Positions 1-8,002 of a DNA stretch of 40,770 bases are shown here, one piece after another. Source of the DNA: Opitutus sp. (lineage in GTDB: Bacteria; Verrucomicrobiota; Verrucomicrobiia; Opitutales; Opitutaceae); NCBI GenBank assembly GCA_013821985.1, contig PNJQ01000030.1, positions 1 through 40,770 on the forward strand, given 5' to 3'. The stretch's first letter is position 1. Every line of letters starts with the position of its first letter. The notes under the pieces are model-generated. The model ran no database searches. It was not told the DNA's origin and saw only the letters and a program-made list of their open reading frames with translations. A program made the translations under genes and the position numbers.

Positions 1-3000
1 GTCGAAGCCACGATCCCCGCGGGCGCCTCCAGCGTCGCGCTGACGATCCAAGCCGTCACCGATTCCGACACCGAAGGCAGCCAGACCGCCATCTTCACGC
101 TCTCCAGCGTCAGCGGCTACTCCCTCGGCACGAGCGCCCTCGCGCTCGCGATCAACGATCCCGGCGTCACCACCGCACCTCCGACGATCCCCGGCTCCGG
201 CTCGACCGGCAGCACCGGCGACACCTCCACGGGCGGCACGACGACGAATCCGCCGTCGGCCAACACGATCTCCGTCTCCGCGACCGATGCCGCGATGACC
301 GAAGGCGGCACCGATAACGCCGTCGTCGTCTTCACGCGCACGGGCGACACCACGAATCCGCTCAACGTCGGCTTCTCGCTCTCCGGCAAAGCCACCAAAT
401 GGATCGACTACCGCCGCACGCCGCAGGGCGACATGCCGGTCGAAATCACCATCCCCGCGGGCGCTACGTCCTACACGATGACGCTCACCGCGCCGACCGA
501 CACTGAGGTCGAGACCGGCGACACCGCGATCATCACGCTCGCGATGGCGCCCGCCACCGGCTTCGCCATCGGCACGCCGAGCAGCGCGACGATCACCATC
601 GCCGACGCCACCGCGCCGGGCTCCGGTTCGACCGGCGGCTCGACGGGCGACGACACCACGACGCCTCCTCCGACCGACGACACGGGTGGCACGACGACCC
701 CTCCGCCGACCGATGGGACGGGCGGCAACACCGGCACGATTCCTCCGGGCACCGGCACAATCACGCCGTCCAGCGGCGACGTCGCCGTCGTCGATTACAC
801 GACGCTCGAAATGCCGCAACCCGGCGACCACGCACTCAAGATCGTCTCACCGACGACCGTCGAACTGCGCCTCATCAACACGAAGGATTCCCAGACCACC
901 GCTCCGGCGCTCTGGAACTTCGTCTCGGGCTCCACGTTCACCGCGCCCGCCACCTCGCAGTTCGCGGTCACCGTCAACGGTCAGACCGTCAACGTCGCGA
1001 GCGTCGGCTTCCGCCGTCGTCCGCTCTACGCGCCGCTCGCCGTCCGCGACCTGCGCCTCGACAACAGCCTCATCCTCGTCCTCTCGACCAACATCGCCGA
1101 GAACGCCGAAGTTGAAGTGAAGAATCCGGGCAACGCGCTCTGGCCGACGTCCATGACTTTCAAGTCCAAGGCCGAGCCGATGCGCGAGAGCGGTGCGATC
1201 CACGTGAACCAGGAAGGCTATGTCCCGTCGTTGCCGAAGAAGGCGATGGTCGGTCACTACCTCGGTTCGCTCGGTGAACTCACCGTGCCCGCCGGCACGC
1301 CGTTCCACGTCGTCGATGCCGCTTCCGGCGCGATCAAGTTCTCCGGCTCGCTCGCCGCGCGCCTCGAGAAGGGCTTCACGTATTCGCCGCTGCCTTACCA
1401 GAAGGTGATGGAAGCGGACTTCTCGGCGTTCCAGACGCCGGGCGAATATCGCCTCGTCGTTCCGGGTCACGGCGCTTCGCTGCCGTTCCTGATCAACGAC
1501 GGCATAGCGATGGCCTTCGCGCGCACTTACGCGCTCGGCTTGTTCCACCAACGCTGCGGTCACCCGAACCACCTGCCGTTCACCCGCCACGTCCACGACG
1601 CGTGCCACACTGCGCCCGCCGCAATCCCCTCGATGACCACCCACGCTTACACGTGGTCCGTCATCGCCCAGGAAAGCGCGAACAAGAACCCGTCGCAGAC
1701 CGCGCCGCAGCTCAAGGATGAAGCCTCGATGCTCTATCCGTTCGTGAACAAGAATCCGATCGACGTCTCCGGCGGTCACCACGACGCGGGCGACTACTCG
1801 AAATACGTGAACAACTCCGCGTTGCTCATCTCGACGTTGATCTTCGCGGTGGACTCGATCCCCGGCATCGCCGCACTCGACAATCTCGGCCTGCCCGAAT
1901 CCGGCGACGGCATCTCGGACATCATGCAGGAAGCGAAGATCGAAGCGGACTTCATCGCGAAGATGCAGGACACCGACGGCGGTTTCTACTTCCTCGTGTA
2001 TCCGGCGCAGCGCCGCTACGAGTCCAACGTCCTCCCCGACAAGGGCGACGCGCAGATCGTCTGGCCGAAGAACACCTCCGTGACCGCCGCGTCCGTCGCC
2101 GCGCTCGCGCAGATGGCTTCATCGCCGAAGTTTAAGGCCGCCTACCCGCAGGACGCCGCTCGTTATCTCGAGAAGGCGAAGCTCGGCTGGCAGTTCCTCA
2201 TGAACGCCTTTGCCAAATACGGCAAAGTCGGCGCCTACCAGAAGATCACGCACTACGGTGACAACTTCGCGCACGACGACGAACTCGCCTGGGCCGCGGT
2301 CGAAATGTATCTCGCCACCGGCGAGGCGCAGTATCGCACCAAGATGACGGAGTGGTTCCCGAATCCGACCGATGCCAACACGTATCGCTGGGGTTGGTGG
2401 CGCATGTATGAGTCCTACGGCAACGCCGTGCGCTCCTACACGTTCGCCACGAAGTCCGGCCGCACGCTCGCCTCGATCGACGCCGCCTACCTCGCCAAGT
2501 GCGAATCGGTCGTGCTCGCCGCGGGCGATGACTCGCTCCGTTGGACCAAGGAAAGTGCCTACCCGACCGCGTTCCCCGATGCCACCAAGCGCATGCAGGC
2601 CGCCGGCTGGTATTTCTCCCTCGACTCCGCGATGGACATGGCCGTCGCCTACCAGCTCAACCCGAAGGCCGACTACATCGACGCCCTCGTCGGCAACATG
2701 AACTACGAAGGCGGCACCAACCCGGTGAACGTCTCGTATCTCACCGGCATCGGCACGAAGCGTCAGCGCGAAATTGTTCACCAATACGCGCAGAACGATC
2801 GCCGCGTGCTCCCGATGACGGGCATCCCGCAGGGCAACGTCCAGCAGGCCTTCGCCTACCTCGACAAATACGGCGCGGAGCTCAGCGGCTCGGTCTTCCC
2901 GACCGACGACACGCAGCAGACGATCAAGTATCCGTTCTACGATCGCTGGGCCGACGCCTATAACGTCGCGACCGAGTTCGTGCACGTGAACCAGGGCCGA

Positions 3001-3822
3001 GGTCTCCTCGCCTCCGCGTTCCTCGCGACGCTCACGCCCGCGAAGAACACCGCGTGGAAATCGGGCACCGTCTCCATCGTCGCCCCGACGGCCACCGTCG
3101 AGGTTGACAGCCTCGTCGAACTCAAGCTCCAGACCTCGCTCGACCTCACCGGCGCGCGCATCGTCTGGGAAGCCCGCGAGCAGGAGCCGGCCTTCGGCAC
3201 CGCCTACACCATCCAGCCCAAGAGCACGGGTGAGCAGTGGGTCGAAGTCGAAGTGCAATGGCCCGACGGCCGCCGCGCGTTCGCGCACGGCAAGTTCACC
3301 GCCGACGCTTCCGTCGTGAAGTTCATCGACGACGCGCTGCCCGCGGGCGCTTCCGTCTCCACCGCCACTGGCGGCGACACCTGGAACTGGGTCACAAGCA
3401 GCCCGACGCCGAAATCCGGCACGAAGGCGCACAAGACCTCGTCCGGTGCCACGGGCACGCGCGAGCACTCGTTCATCGGCGCTTCCTCGCCGATGGAAGT
3501 GGGCACGGGCGACACGCTCTTCGCCTACGTCTACGTCGAGTCCGGCACCCAGGAGATCATGCTCCATTGGTTCGACGGCACAACGTGGGACCACCGCGCC
3601 TACTGGGGCGCCAACAACATCGGTTACGGCACCACCGGCACCGCGAGCCGCATGGGCATGGGCGCCATGCCCGCCACGGGTCAGTGGGTCCGTCTCGAGA
3701 TTCCGGCCGCGAAGGTCGGCCTCGAAGGCAAGAAGGTCTATGGCATGTGCTTCTCCACCTACGGCGGCGGCGCCACGTGGGACGTCGCCGGCCGCGCCAA
3801 AGCGGGCGCCACGATGCCCTGA
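1..3822 (+). CDS. GH9 cellulase-type secreted glycoside hydrolase with Calx-beta repeats, 5' end missing
   Basis: The frame is open from the first base, so the start and any signal peptide lie upstream; 1273 codons are visible (numbered from base 1). Order: end of one Calx-beta repeat (1-50), Thr/Gly/Ser/Pro linker, second Calx-beta repeat (about 90-203), linker (207-257), a conserved pre-domain, a CelD_N-type Ig-like domain (398-500), the GH9 catalytic domain (505-1015), a further Ig-like domain, and a C-terminal jelly-roll-like module (1110-1273). GH9 hallmarks are GGHHDAGDYSKY, whose Asp595 and Asp598 match the catalytic base pair of the family, and the late motif ATEFVHVNQG, whose Glu992 matches the proton donor. 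GH9 enzymes hydrolyse beta-1,4-glucans such as cellulose; the true substrate is not shown here. The next gene is a paralogue. The family call is firm, the substrate is not. Confidence 0.93.
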   Translation, partial: VEATIPAGASSVALTIQAVTDSDTEGSQTAIFTLSSVSGYSLGTSALALAINDPGVTTAPPTIPGSGSTGSTGDTSTGGTTTNPPSANTISVSATDAAMTEGGTDNAVVVFTRTGDTTNPLNVGFSLSGKATKWIDYRRTPQGDMPVEITIPAGATSYTMTLTAPTDTEVETGDTAIITLAMAPATGFAIGTPSSATITIADATAPGSGSTGGSTGDDTTTPPPTDDTGGTTTPPPTDGTGGNTGTIPPGTGTITPSSGDVAVVDYTTLEMPQPGDHALKIVSPTTVELRLINTKDSQTTAPALWNFVSGSTFTAPATSQFAVTVNGQTVNVASVGFRRRPLYAPLAVRDLRLDNSLILVLSTNIAENAEVEVKNPGNALWPTSMTFKSKAEPMRESGAIHVNQEGYVPSLPKKAMVGHYLGSLGELTVPAGTPFHVVDAASGAIKFSGSLAARLEKGFTYSPLPYQKVMEADFSAFQTPGEYRLVVPGHGASLPFLINDGIAMAFARTYALGLFHQRCGHPNHLPFTRHVHDACHTAPAAIPSMTTHAYTWSVIAQESANKNPSQTAPQLKDEASMLYPFVNKNPIDVSGGHHDAGDYSKYVNNSALLISTLIFAVDSIPGIAALDNLGLPESGDGISDIMQEAKIEADFIAKMQDTDGGFYFLVYPAQRRYESNVLPDKGDAQIVWPKNTSVTAASVAALAQMASSPKFKAAYPQDAARYLEKAKLGWQFLMNAFAKYGKVGAYQKITHYGDNFAHDDELAWAAVEMYLATGEAQYRTKMTEWFPNPTDANTYRWGWWRMYESYGNAVRSYTFATKSGRTLASIDAAYLAKCESVVLAAGDDSLRWTKESAYPTAFPDATKRMQAAGWYFSLDSAMDMAVAYQLNPKADYIDALVGNMNYEGGTNPVNVSYLTGIGTKRQREIVHQYAQNDRRVLPMTGIPQGNVQQAFAYLDKYGAELSGSVFPTDDTQQTIKYPFYDRWADAYNVATEFVHVNQGRGLLASAFLATLTPAKNTAWKSGTVSIVAPTATVEVDSLVELKLQTSLDLTGARIVWEAREQEPAFGTAYTIQPKSTGEQWVEVEVQWPDGRRAFAHGKFTADASVVKFIDDALPAGASVSTATGGDTWNWVTSSPTPKSGTKAHKTSSGATGTREHSFIGASSPMEVGTGDTLFAYVYVESGTQEIMLHWFDGTTWDHRAYWGANNIGYGTTGTASRMGMGAMPATGQWVRLEIPAAKVGLEGKKVYGMCFSTYGGGATWDVAGRAKAGATMP

Positions 3823-3835
3823 TGATCGAAAATCC

Positions 3836-3935
3836 AATTTGCCGTAACCGGCAAATTAATCGCCCTCGCCGGGCGGCGGAGATTCGCCCGGCGAACTGGC
3901 TCAACGAATTGCCGGCTAACACCAAGTAAGCCGGC
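3836..3935. repeat. Three consecutive small hairpins downstream of the first GH9 gene
   Basis: Three perfect inverted repeats follow the stop codon closely. 3836-3844 pairs with 3849-3857 (9 bp, TAAC loop). 3867-3875 pairs with 3885-3893 (9 bp GC-rich, 9-nt loop). 3911-3917 pairs with 3929-3935 (7 bp). They precede a clear terminator. Their role is unknown; they could protect the 3' end of the mRNA. Confidence 0.55.
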
Positions 3936-3946
3936 TTCTCCAACCG

Positions 3947-3978
3947 AAGCGGACGAGCGCAAGCTCGTCCGCTTTTTT
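3947..3978 (+). terminator. Rho-independent terminator after the first GH9 gene
   Basis: A perfect 12-bp stem (3947-3958 with 3963-3974), closed by a GCAA tetraloop of the stable GNRA type, runs directly into a T tract (3973-3978). This is the clearest intrinsic terminator in the window. It separates the two GH9 genes into different transcription units. Confidence 0.9.
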
Positions 3979-4009
3979 GCGTCCGAATTTTCGCCACCGC
4001 CAGCCCTCT

Positions 4010-4074
4010 GTAGGAGCCTGCTTGCAGGCGATAAAAACGTCCGCCCGCACGCCGCCGCCCCCGAACCTCCTACA
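4010..4074. repeat. R1 interspersed palindromic repeat, right arm decayed
   Basis: The left arm starts GTAGGAGCCTGCTTGCAGG (4010-4028) and continues into GCGAT. The expected inverted arm is reduced to CCTCCTAC (4067-4074). Complete R1 copies occur at 6451-6565, 9343-9425, 17646-17701 and 32311-32394. No gene is seen in the 441 bp between the two GH9 genes: it holds hairpins, the terminator and repeats. Confidence 0.7.
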
Positions 4075-4187
4075 CGCCACCCGCGCCAAGAATCTTTGCG
4101 ACGGCCAAAACTGGAACGAACCTCCATCCAAGCGCACCGAAGCACCCGCATAAAAACACACGCATCCTCCCCGCTCGCTCGGGCCGG

Positions 4188-4217
4188 CCTGCCGGCCGAA
4201 GCCTTGGCGAAGGCCGG
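4188..4217. repeat. R6 30-nt repeat unit, stand-alone copy
   Basis: This 30-mer contains GCCGAAGCCTTGGCGAAGG. It matches, end to end, the two 30-nt units inserted in the following gene at 4713-4742 and 6523-6552. Here it lies in non-coding DNA about 45 bp before the start of the second GH9 gene. Confidence 0.75.
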
Positions 4218-4263
4218 TGCGCACCCCATATCCCCGTAGGCGGACAATGGGCACGCTCTCCGC

Positions 4264-7200
4264 GTGCCATGCTTCCTTTCCGCGTCCGTCCGCTTGCTTC
4301 TTGCGATTGCCTTTCTCTCACCGCTCGCGAGCTCCGGCACATCCGCGCCCAACGAACTCGCGCTGCCACGCGCCGGTGATCACGCCCTGCGCGTGCTCTC
4401 GCCCACCGTGCTCGAGCTGAGCATCGTCACACAACACCACGCGCCCGACCAACCTCTCGCGGGAATCGTCGGCGAGAAATTCACGCTGCACTTGCCGCCG
4501 GCCGACGCCTTCGTCGTCACCGCGAACGACACACCCGTGGCCGTGCAATCCGTCGGTTTCAAACGCCGCGTGCTCTACGCCCCGCTGACCAAACGCGACG
4601 TCCGCCTCGGCAACTGGCTCTACCTCGAACTCGCGGAACCGCTGCCGCCGAACGCTAACATCGCGGTCACGTTGCGTGAAGGCGGGGCGCAAACCGTGGT
4701 GGGAGGGGCTTTCATGTCGGCCGAAGCCTTGGCGAAGGTCGAAGGCCCCGACGTTGCACCAGCGAATGAAAACTCCACGTCGGGGCGTAAAGCCCCTCCC
4801 ACCCACGACTCCGCCGCCCTCTGGCCCGCCGACTGGCAATTCACCGCGCGCACCGACCCGCTCCGCGACTCACCCGCGATCCACATCAGCCAAACCGGCT
4901 ACGCGCCTTCCCTCCCGAAGACCGCGATGATCGGCTACTACCTCGGCTCGCTCGGCGAACTCGCGATCCCCGCCGAAGTATTCTCCCTGCGCGATGCGCG
5001 CTCGCACCGCGAAGTCTTCCGCGGCCCACTCGCACCCCGCACCGACAAAGGCTCATCCGTCACGCCGCCGCCGTATCGCGAAGTCTTCGCCGCGGACTTC
5101 TCCGGGTTCACCACGCCCGGCGAATACCGGCTCGCGATCGACGGTCTCGGCGTGTCCGCGCCCTTTCGCATTCACGACGGCGCCGCACTCGCCATCGCCC
5201 GCACCTACGCGCTCGGGCTTTATCATCAGCGCTGCGGCTGCCCCAACGAACTCCCGTTCACGCGGCACACGCACGCTGCCTGTCACGTCGCGCCGGCCGA
5301 AGTGCCGACGACGGCGGAGAAATTTCCGTTCACGTGGAAACTCATCGGCGAACTCGCCGCCGAAGAACGCGCCGACGCGAGCAAGCCGCCTCGACCATTC
5401 ACCGCGAGCGAGACTTCGCAGCTTTATCCGTTCGTGAAAGCCGGTCCGCTCGACGTCGCGGGCGGTCACCACGACGCAGGCGATTATTCGAAATACACCG
5501 CCAACAGCGCCGCGCTCGTGCACACGCTCATGTTCGGAGTCGATGCGCTCCCTGGCGTCGCCGCCCTCGACAACCTCGGCTTGCCGGAAAGCGGCGACGG
5601 CATTCCCGACCTGTTGCAGGAGGCAAAATGGGAAGCGGACTTTCTCGCGAAACTCCAGGACGACGACGGCGGATTCTACTTCCTGGTTTATCCGCGTGAC
5701 CGCCGCTACGAAAGCAACGCGCTGCCCGACACCGGTGAGCCGCAAGTCGTCTGGCCGAAGAACACCGCCGTCACCGCCGCCGCCGTCGCTGCGCTCGCGC
5801 AATGCGCGTCTTCGCCCGCAATGAAGAAACACTTTCCCGCCGACGCCGCGCGCTACCTCGCGCAAGCACGGCGTGGCTGGGAATTCCTCCAGCGGGCCGT
5901 GGAGAGCGGCGCTCCGTCGCCGCCGGGAGATCTCGTTCGCGGCGGCGCCGACGGAGCGGCGCCCTCTACGCCGCCCGCCCTCGGTGGTCTCACCACCTAC
6001 CAGCGCCTCACGCACTACGGCGACAACTTTGCGCACAATGACGAACTCGCGTGGGCCGCGTGTGAACTTTTTCTCGCGACCGGAGAACCCGAGTTTCAGC
6101 GCGCGCTCTTCCGCGCGCTGCCTGAACCCGGCCGCGACACGTTGCGCCGCTGGGGCTGGTGGCGCTTGAGCGAAAGCTGGGGCAACGCAATCCGCAGCTA
6201 CGCGTTCGCCGCGCGCTCGGGTCGCCTGCCCAAGGAAAAATTGGACCAGCGCTACCTGAAGCTCTGTGAAGGCGAACTGCTCTCCGCCGCCGACGACGCG
6301 CTCACGCGCTCACGCGCCAGCGCTTACGGCACCGCGTTCCCGCTCGAAACAAAGCGCTATCGTAATGGCGGCTGGTATTTTTCGCTCGATAGCGCAATGG
6401 ACCTCGCTGTCGGCGCGCAGGTCCTCGCCACCAATGCTGGCTTTTCTGATGTAGGAGCCTGTTTACAGGCGATGAAGAATTCCGCAGCGGATATCGCGAG
6501 CGATCGTCCTGAATCGCCTGCACGTGTCCGCCGAAGCCTCGGCGAAGGCGGAAGCAGGCTCCTACAAAACCAATCAGCGAGAGCACCGAGCAAAGCCAAG
6601 CAAGACATGCAAAACTACGTCGCCGCTCTCGTCGGCAACCTGAACTACGAGACAGGCACGAACCCAGTGAACATCACGTGGATCACCGGTCTGGGTCGCA
6701 CGCGCCAACGCGAGATCGTGCACCAGTATTCGCAGAACGATCGCCGTGCGCTGCCGCCGAGCGGAATCCCCATCGGCAACATCCAAGCCGGACAGCCGTA
6801 TCACGCGCCGAGCGAACTGCCATTGCGCTTGCTCAGCTTCCCCGACGACGGCGCCGCGTCCGATCCCTATGCATTCTACGATCGCTGGAGCGACGTGCAC
6901 AACGTGAGCACGGAATTCGTCGTGACGAATCAGGCGCGCGGACTCGTGAGCGCCGCCTTTCTCGCCGCGCTTACGCCCGCGAAAGATCAACCGTGGCGCG
7001 CGGCGGACGCGAAGATCGTGTTGTCAAAAGAAAATCCCGAAGTCGGGGAACGCGTGACGGCACGGCTGGAGATGGTGGGAGGGGCTTTAGGCCCCGACGC
7101 TCCATTCGCGAGCGCGGGCGCAACGTCGGGGCGTAAAGCCCCTCCCACCCCGAATTCCGACGACCCCAAATGGGGAAGCGAAGCCCTCGCCGACGCCGAC

Positions 7201-7878
7201 ATCATCTGGGAGGCCCACGACCACGAGCCGCAGCGCGGCGCGGAATTTTTCTTCACGCCGCAGCGCGGCGGGGCGCAGTGGATCGAAGCCGAGGCCGTGT
7301 GGCCGGACGGACGGCGCGTGTTCGCGGTGGCGGAGTTCCAGGCCACCAGTTCGCAAACCGCGTGGATCGACGATGCCTGGCCCGACGGCGCGCAGCCGCA
7401 CGCCGGCGGGACGGCGTGGATTGGCGCGGAACCGACCCCCTTCTCCGGTTCGAAGGTGCACACGTCCGCCACCACGCTCACCGGCGGTGCCGCGGGCATT
7501 CACGAGCACGGTTTCGACCATGCCAGCGAGCCACTCGAGATCGGCGCCGACGACGTCTTGTTTACCCACGTGTGGCTCGATCCGCAGAATCCGCCACGCG
7601 AGATCATGATTTCCTGGAACGACGGTTCGTGGGAACACCGCGCGTATTGGGGCGCGAACGTCATCACCTACGGCGCCGACGGCAGTGCCGGGCGCAAGCG
7701 CATCGCCGTCCTCCCCGAAAACGGAAAATGGGTGCGACTCGATGTGCCTGCGAGCGCCGTCGGCCTGGGAGGAAGGAAAGTGCGCGGGATGTCGTTCGCG
7801 TCCGTCGATGGCCGCGCCGTGTGGGACCTCTGCGGCGTGCGAGCGAGAAACGCACCCGATCCTCCACCGAAGAAGTAG
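4264..7878 (+). CDS. GH9 cellulase-type secreted glycoside hydrolase, paralogue of the upstream gene, with in-frame repeat insertions
   Basis: The protein has 1204 residues from a GTG start, chosen because it opens a clear signal peptide (residues 1-28, core LLLAIAFLSPLASS). It lacks Calx-beta repeats. Order: pre-domain (30-200, interrupted), CelD_N Ig-like domain (about 203-306), GH9 catalytic domain (310-915), Ig-like region, C-terminal jelly-roll-like module ending in KK. Catalytic candidates are Asp404 and Asp407 in GGHHDAGDYSKY and Glu884 in STEFVVTNQA. Aligned with the upstream paralogue it carries four extra blocks, at about residues 146-180, 546-570, 730-767 and 938-962. Each coincides with a palindromic repeat in the DNA and each keeps the frame. 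Role: secreted or surface beta-glucan hydrolysis by family. The inserts lie at domain edges or loops, so activity may survive; that is inference. Confidence 0.93.
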   Translation: MPCFLSASVRLLLAIAFLSPLASSGTSAPNELALPRAGDHALRVLSPTVLELSIVTQHHAPDQPLAGIVGEKFTLHLPPADAFVVTANDTPVAVQSVGFKRRVLYAPLTKRDVRLGNWLYLELAEPLPPNANIAVTLREGGAQTVVGGAFMSAEALAKVEGPDVAPANENSTSGRKAPPTHDSAALWPADWQFTARTDPLRDSPAIHISQTGYAPSLPKTAMIGYYLGSLGELAIPAEVFSLRDARSHREVFRGPLAPRTDKGSSVTPPPYREVFAADFSGFTTPGEYRLAIDGLGVSAPFRIHDGAALAIARTYALGLYHQRCGCPNELPFTRHTHAACHVAPAEVPTTAEKFPFTWKLIGELAAEERADASKPPRPFTASETSQLYPFVKAGPLDVAGGHHDAGDYSKYTANSAALVHTLMFGVDALPGVAALDNLGLPESGDGIPDLLQEAKWEADFLAKLQDDDGGFYFLVYPRDRRYESNALPDTGEPQVVWPKNTAVTAAAVAALAQCASSPAMKKHFPADAARYLAQARRGWEFLQRAVESGAPSPPGDLVRGGADGAAPSTPPALGGLTTYQRLTHYGDNFAHNDELAWAACELFLATGEPEFQRALFRALPEPGRDTLRRWGWWRLSESWGNAIRSYAFAARSGRLPKEKLDQRYLKLCEGELLSAADDALTRSRASAYGTAFPLETKRYRNGGWYFSLDSAMDLAVGAQVLATNAGFSDVGACLQAMKNSAADIASDRPESPARVRRSLGEGGSRLLQNQSARAPSKAKQDMQNYVAALVGNLNYETGTNPVNITWITGLGRTRQREIVHQYSQNDRRALPPSGIPIGNIQAGQPYHAPSELPLRLLSFPDDGAASDPYAFYDRWSDVHNVSTEFVVTNQARGLVSAAFLAALTPAKDQPWRAADAKIVLSKENPEVGERVTARLEMVGGALGPDAPFASAGATSGRKAPPTPNSDDPKWGSEALADADIIWEAHDHEPQRGAEFFFTPQRGGAQWIEAEAVWPDGRRVFAVAEFQATSSQTAWIDDAWPDGAQPHAGGTAWIGAEPTPFSGSKVHTSATTLTGGAAGIHEHGFDHASEPLEIGADDVLFTHVWLDPQNPPREIMISWNDGSWEHRAYWGANVITYGADGSAGRKRIAVLPENGKWVRLDVPASAVGLGGRKVRGMSFASVDGRAVWDLCGVRARNAPDPPPKK
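4698..4803. repeat. R2 palindromic repeat inside the GH9 coding sequence, with nested R6
   Basis: The left arm begins GGTGGGAGGGGCTTT and the right arm ends in AAAGCCCCTCCCACC, its inverse. The left arm is split by exactly 30 nt (4713-4742), an R6 unit; removing it restores the uninterrupted arm seen at 7074. The upstream GH9 paralogue has no counterpart to this block. It is translated as about 36 residues including SAEALAKVE and SGRKAPPT. Confidence 0.85.
5900..5968. repeat. R7 palindromic repeat inside the GH9 coding sequence
   Basis: GAGCGGCGCTCCGTCG (from 5904) is inverted as CGACGGAGCGGCGCCCTC (5949-5966). The block is translated as roughly SGAPSPPGDLVRGGADGAAP. It has no equivalent in the upstream paralogue, where the flanking residues join directly. 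Only this one copy was noticed in the window. Confidence 0.7.
6451..6565. repeat. R1 palindromic repeat inside the GH9 coding sequence, with nested R6
   Basis: The left arm GTAGGAGCCTGTTTACAGG and the inverted right arm ending GCAGGCTCCTAC bracket the element. The right arm is broken by exactly 30 nt (6523-6552) of R6, read here as RVRRSLGEGG. Compared with the intact right arm at 17679-17701, the break falls between TCGCCTGCA and AGCAGG. The paralogue lacks the whole block. Confidence 0.85.
7074..7149. repeat. R2 palindromic repeat inside the GH9 coding sequence
   Basis: GGTGGGAGGGGCTTTAGGCC at the left is mirrored by GGCGTAAAGCCCCTCCCACC at the right. It is translated as VGGALGPDAPFASAG and following residues, between two strands of the Ig-like domain after the catalytic domain. 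It is absent from the paralogue and serves as the uninterrupted reference for the copy at 4698. Confidence 0.85.
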
Positions 7879-8002
7879 CGCCGGGCCTTCGACCGACTTT
7901 GTGTCGGCCGCCGCCACCGAGGCGCGCGAAACGCCCCTGGCCGCGCGTCAGAGGCCACCAACCCGCTTGCCAGTTCCCGCGGCCGGGTCTTCACTCCGCG
8001 GC

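Noticed and set aside
847-1782. Long open frame on the minus strand inside the first GH9 gene
   Set aside because: It is a shadow of GC-rich codon use. It lacks domain motifs, has an Arg/Glu/Val-rich composition and lies wholly antisense to a clear enzyme gene.
2119-3837. 572-codon open frame antisense to the end of the first GH9 gene
   Set aside because: It runs through the conserved catalytic and C-terminal modules of the sense gene and past its stop only into hairpin DNA.
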